Part shown: in pieces, positions 63,948-64,000 of the stretch
Layout: the number at the start of each line of letters is the position of its first letter
How positions within the stretch are numbered: position 1 is the first letter of the stretch
Assembly: GCF_900119495.1 (NCBI RefSeq)
Contig: NZ_LT632435.1
Span: 1,237,847-1,301,846, forward strand
Direction of reading: 5' to 3'
From: Arcanobacterium urinimassiliense
Lineage (GTDB): Bacteria; Actinomycetota; Actinomycetes; Actinomycetales; Actinomycetaceae
Length of the DNA: 64,000 bases
Program-made: the position numbers and the translations under genes
The notes under the pieces: model-generated
Told to the model about the DNA's origin: nothing
Database searches by the model: none
What the model saw: only the letters and a program-made list of their open reading frames with translations

Positions 63948-64000
63948 TTCTCTGACCCTATATCTGGCATTAACGAATAATCCTATTTTGCATCTATCAT

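Overview
The window looks like a piece of chromosome from a low-to-moderate GC actinobacterium, most likely of the Actinomycetaceae type. The evidence is the order prfB-ftsE-ftsX-M23 peptidase-smpB-ssrA, the AdnAB helicase-nuclease pair instead of RecBCD/AddAB, several families that are largely actinobacterial (DUF3107, DUF3117, DUF3017, DUF6350, an Rv1232-like PRC/MgtE-N/CBS protein) and a UvrD/PcrA with an actinobacterial tail. Species cannot be named from the sequence alone. I found no tRNA, rRNA or CRISPR array.

Bases 1 to about 10,650 are an accessory region next to the 3' end of the tmRNA gene ssrA. It is a mosaic of broken pieces: a GIY-YIG nuclease gene that appears to be split by an MFS efflux gene and its TetR regulator; the tail section of a siphovirus-like prophage (major tail protein, tail chaperones with a disabling 7-bp duplication, truncated tape-measure gene) carrying an XRE/membrane-protein cassette; a segment of Firmicutes style (excisionase-like HTH fragment, XRE membrane regulator, small anchored protein); remains of a large serine recombinase; and a very AT-rich island of four genes, at least two resembling immunity proteins, flanked by two related recombinase 3' ends. 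Only the efflux pair, the two XRE modules and the AT-rich genes look intact.

From about 10,650 to 29,100 lies the conserved ssrA/smpB/ftsEX/prfB block, interrupted between ssrA and smpB by a three-gene ABC exporter and an asparagine-synthetase-like enzyme without the amidotransferase cysteine. It is followed by a degenerate phosphotransferase-like gene and the adnA-adnB operon. From 29,300 to 41,000 come housekeeping genes: DUF3107, a DEAD-box RNA helicase, a PHP phosphoesterase, aminopeptidase P, an Rv1232-like PRC/MgtE-N/CBS protein, DUF1003, Mrp, an O-methyltransferase, DUF3117, a LOG-family protein, mannose-1-phosphate guanylyltransferase and a YihY-like membrane protein.

From 41,000 to 45,000 a one-carbon group (xthA, folD, glyA, with purU divergent) is followed by an envelope-stress type two-component system with PspC domains, facing a PspC membrane protein across a putative operator. 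Central carbon genes follow: mdh, pgi and a double-length phosphofructokinase. The last 10 kb holds a CorC/CNNM transporter-like protein with DUF3017, a DUF6350 membrane protein, an OatA-like acyltransferase overlapping pcrA, and a MocR-type regulator. Several intergenic gaps carry short or degenerate tandem repeats, which suggests active slipped-strand mutation in this genome.
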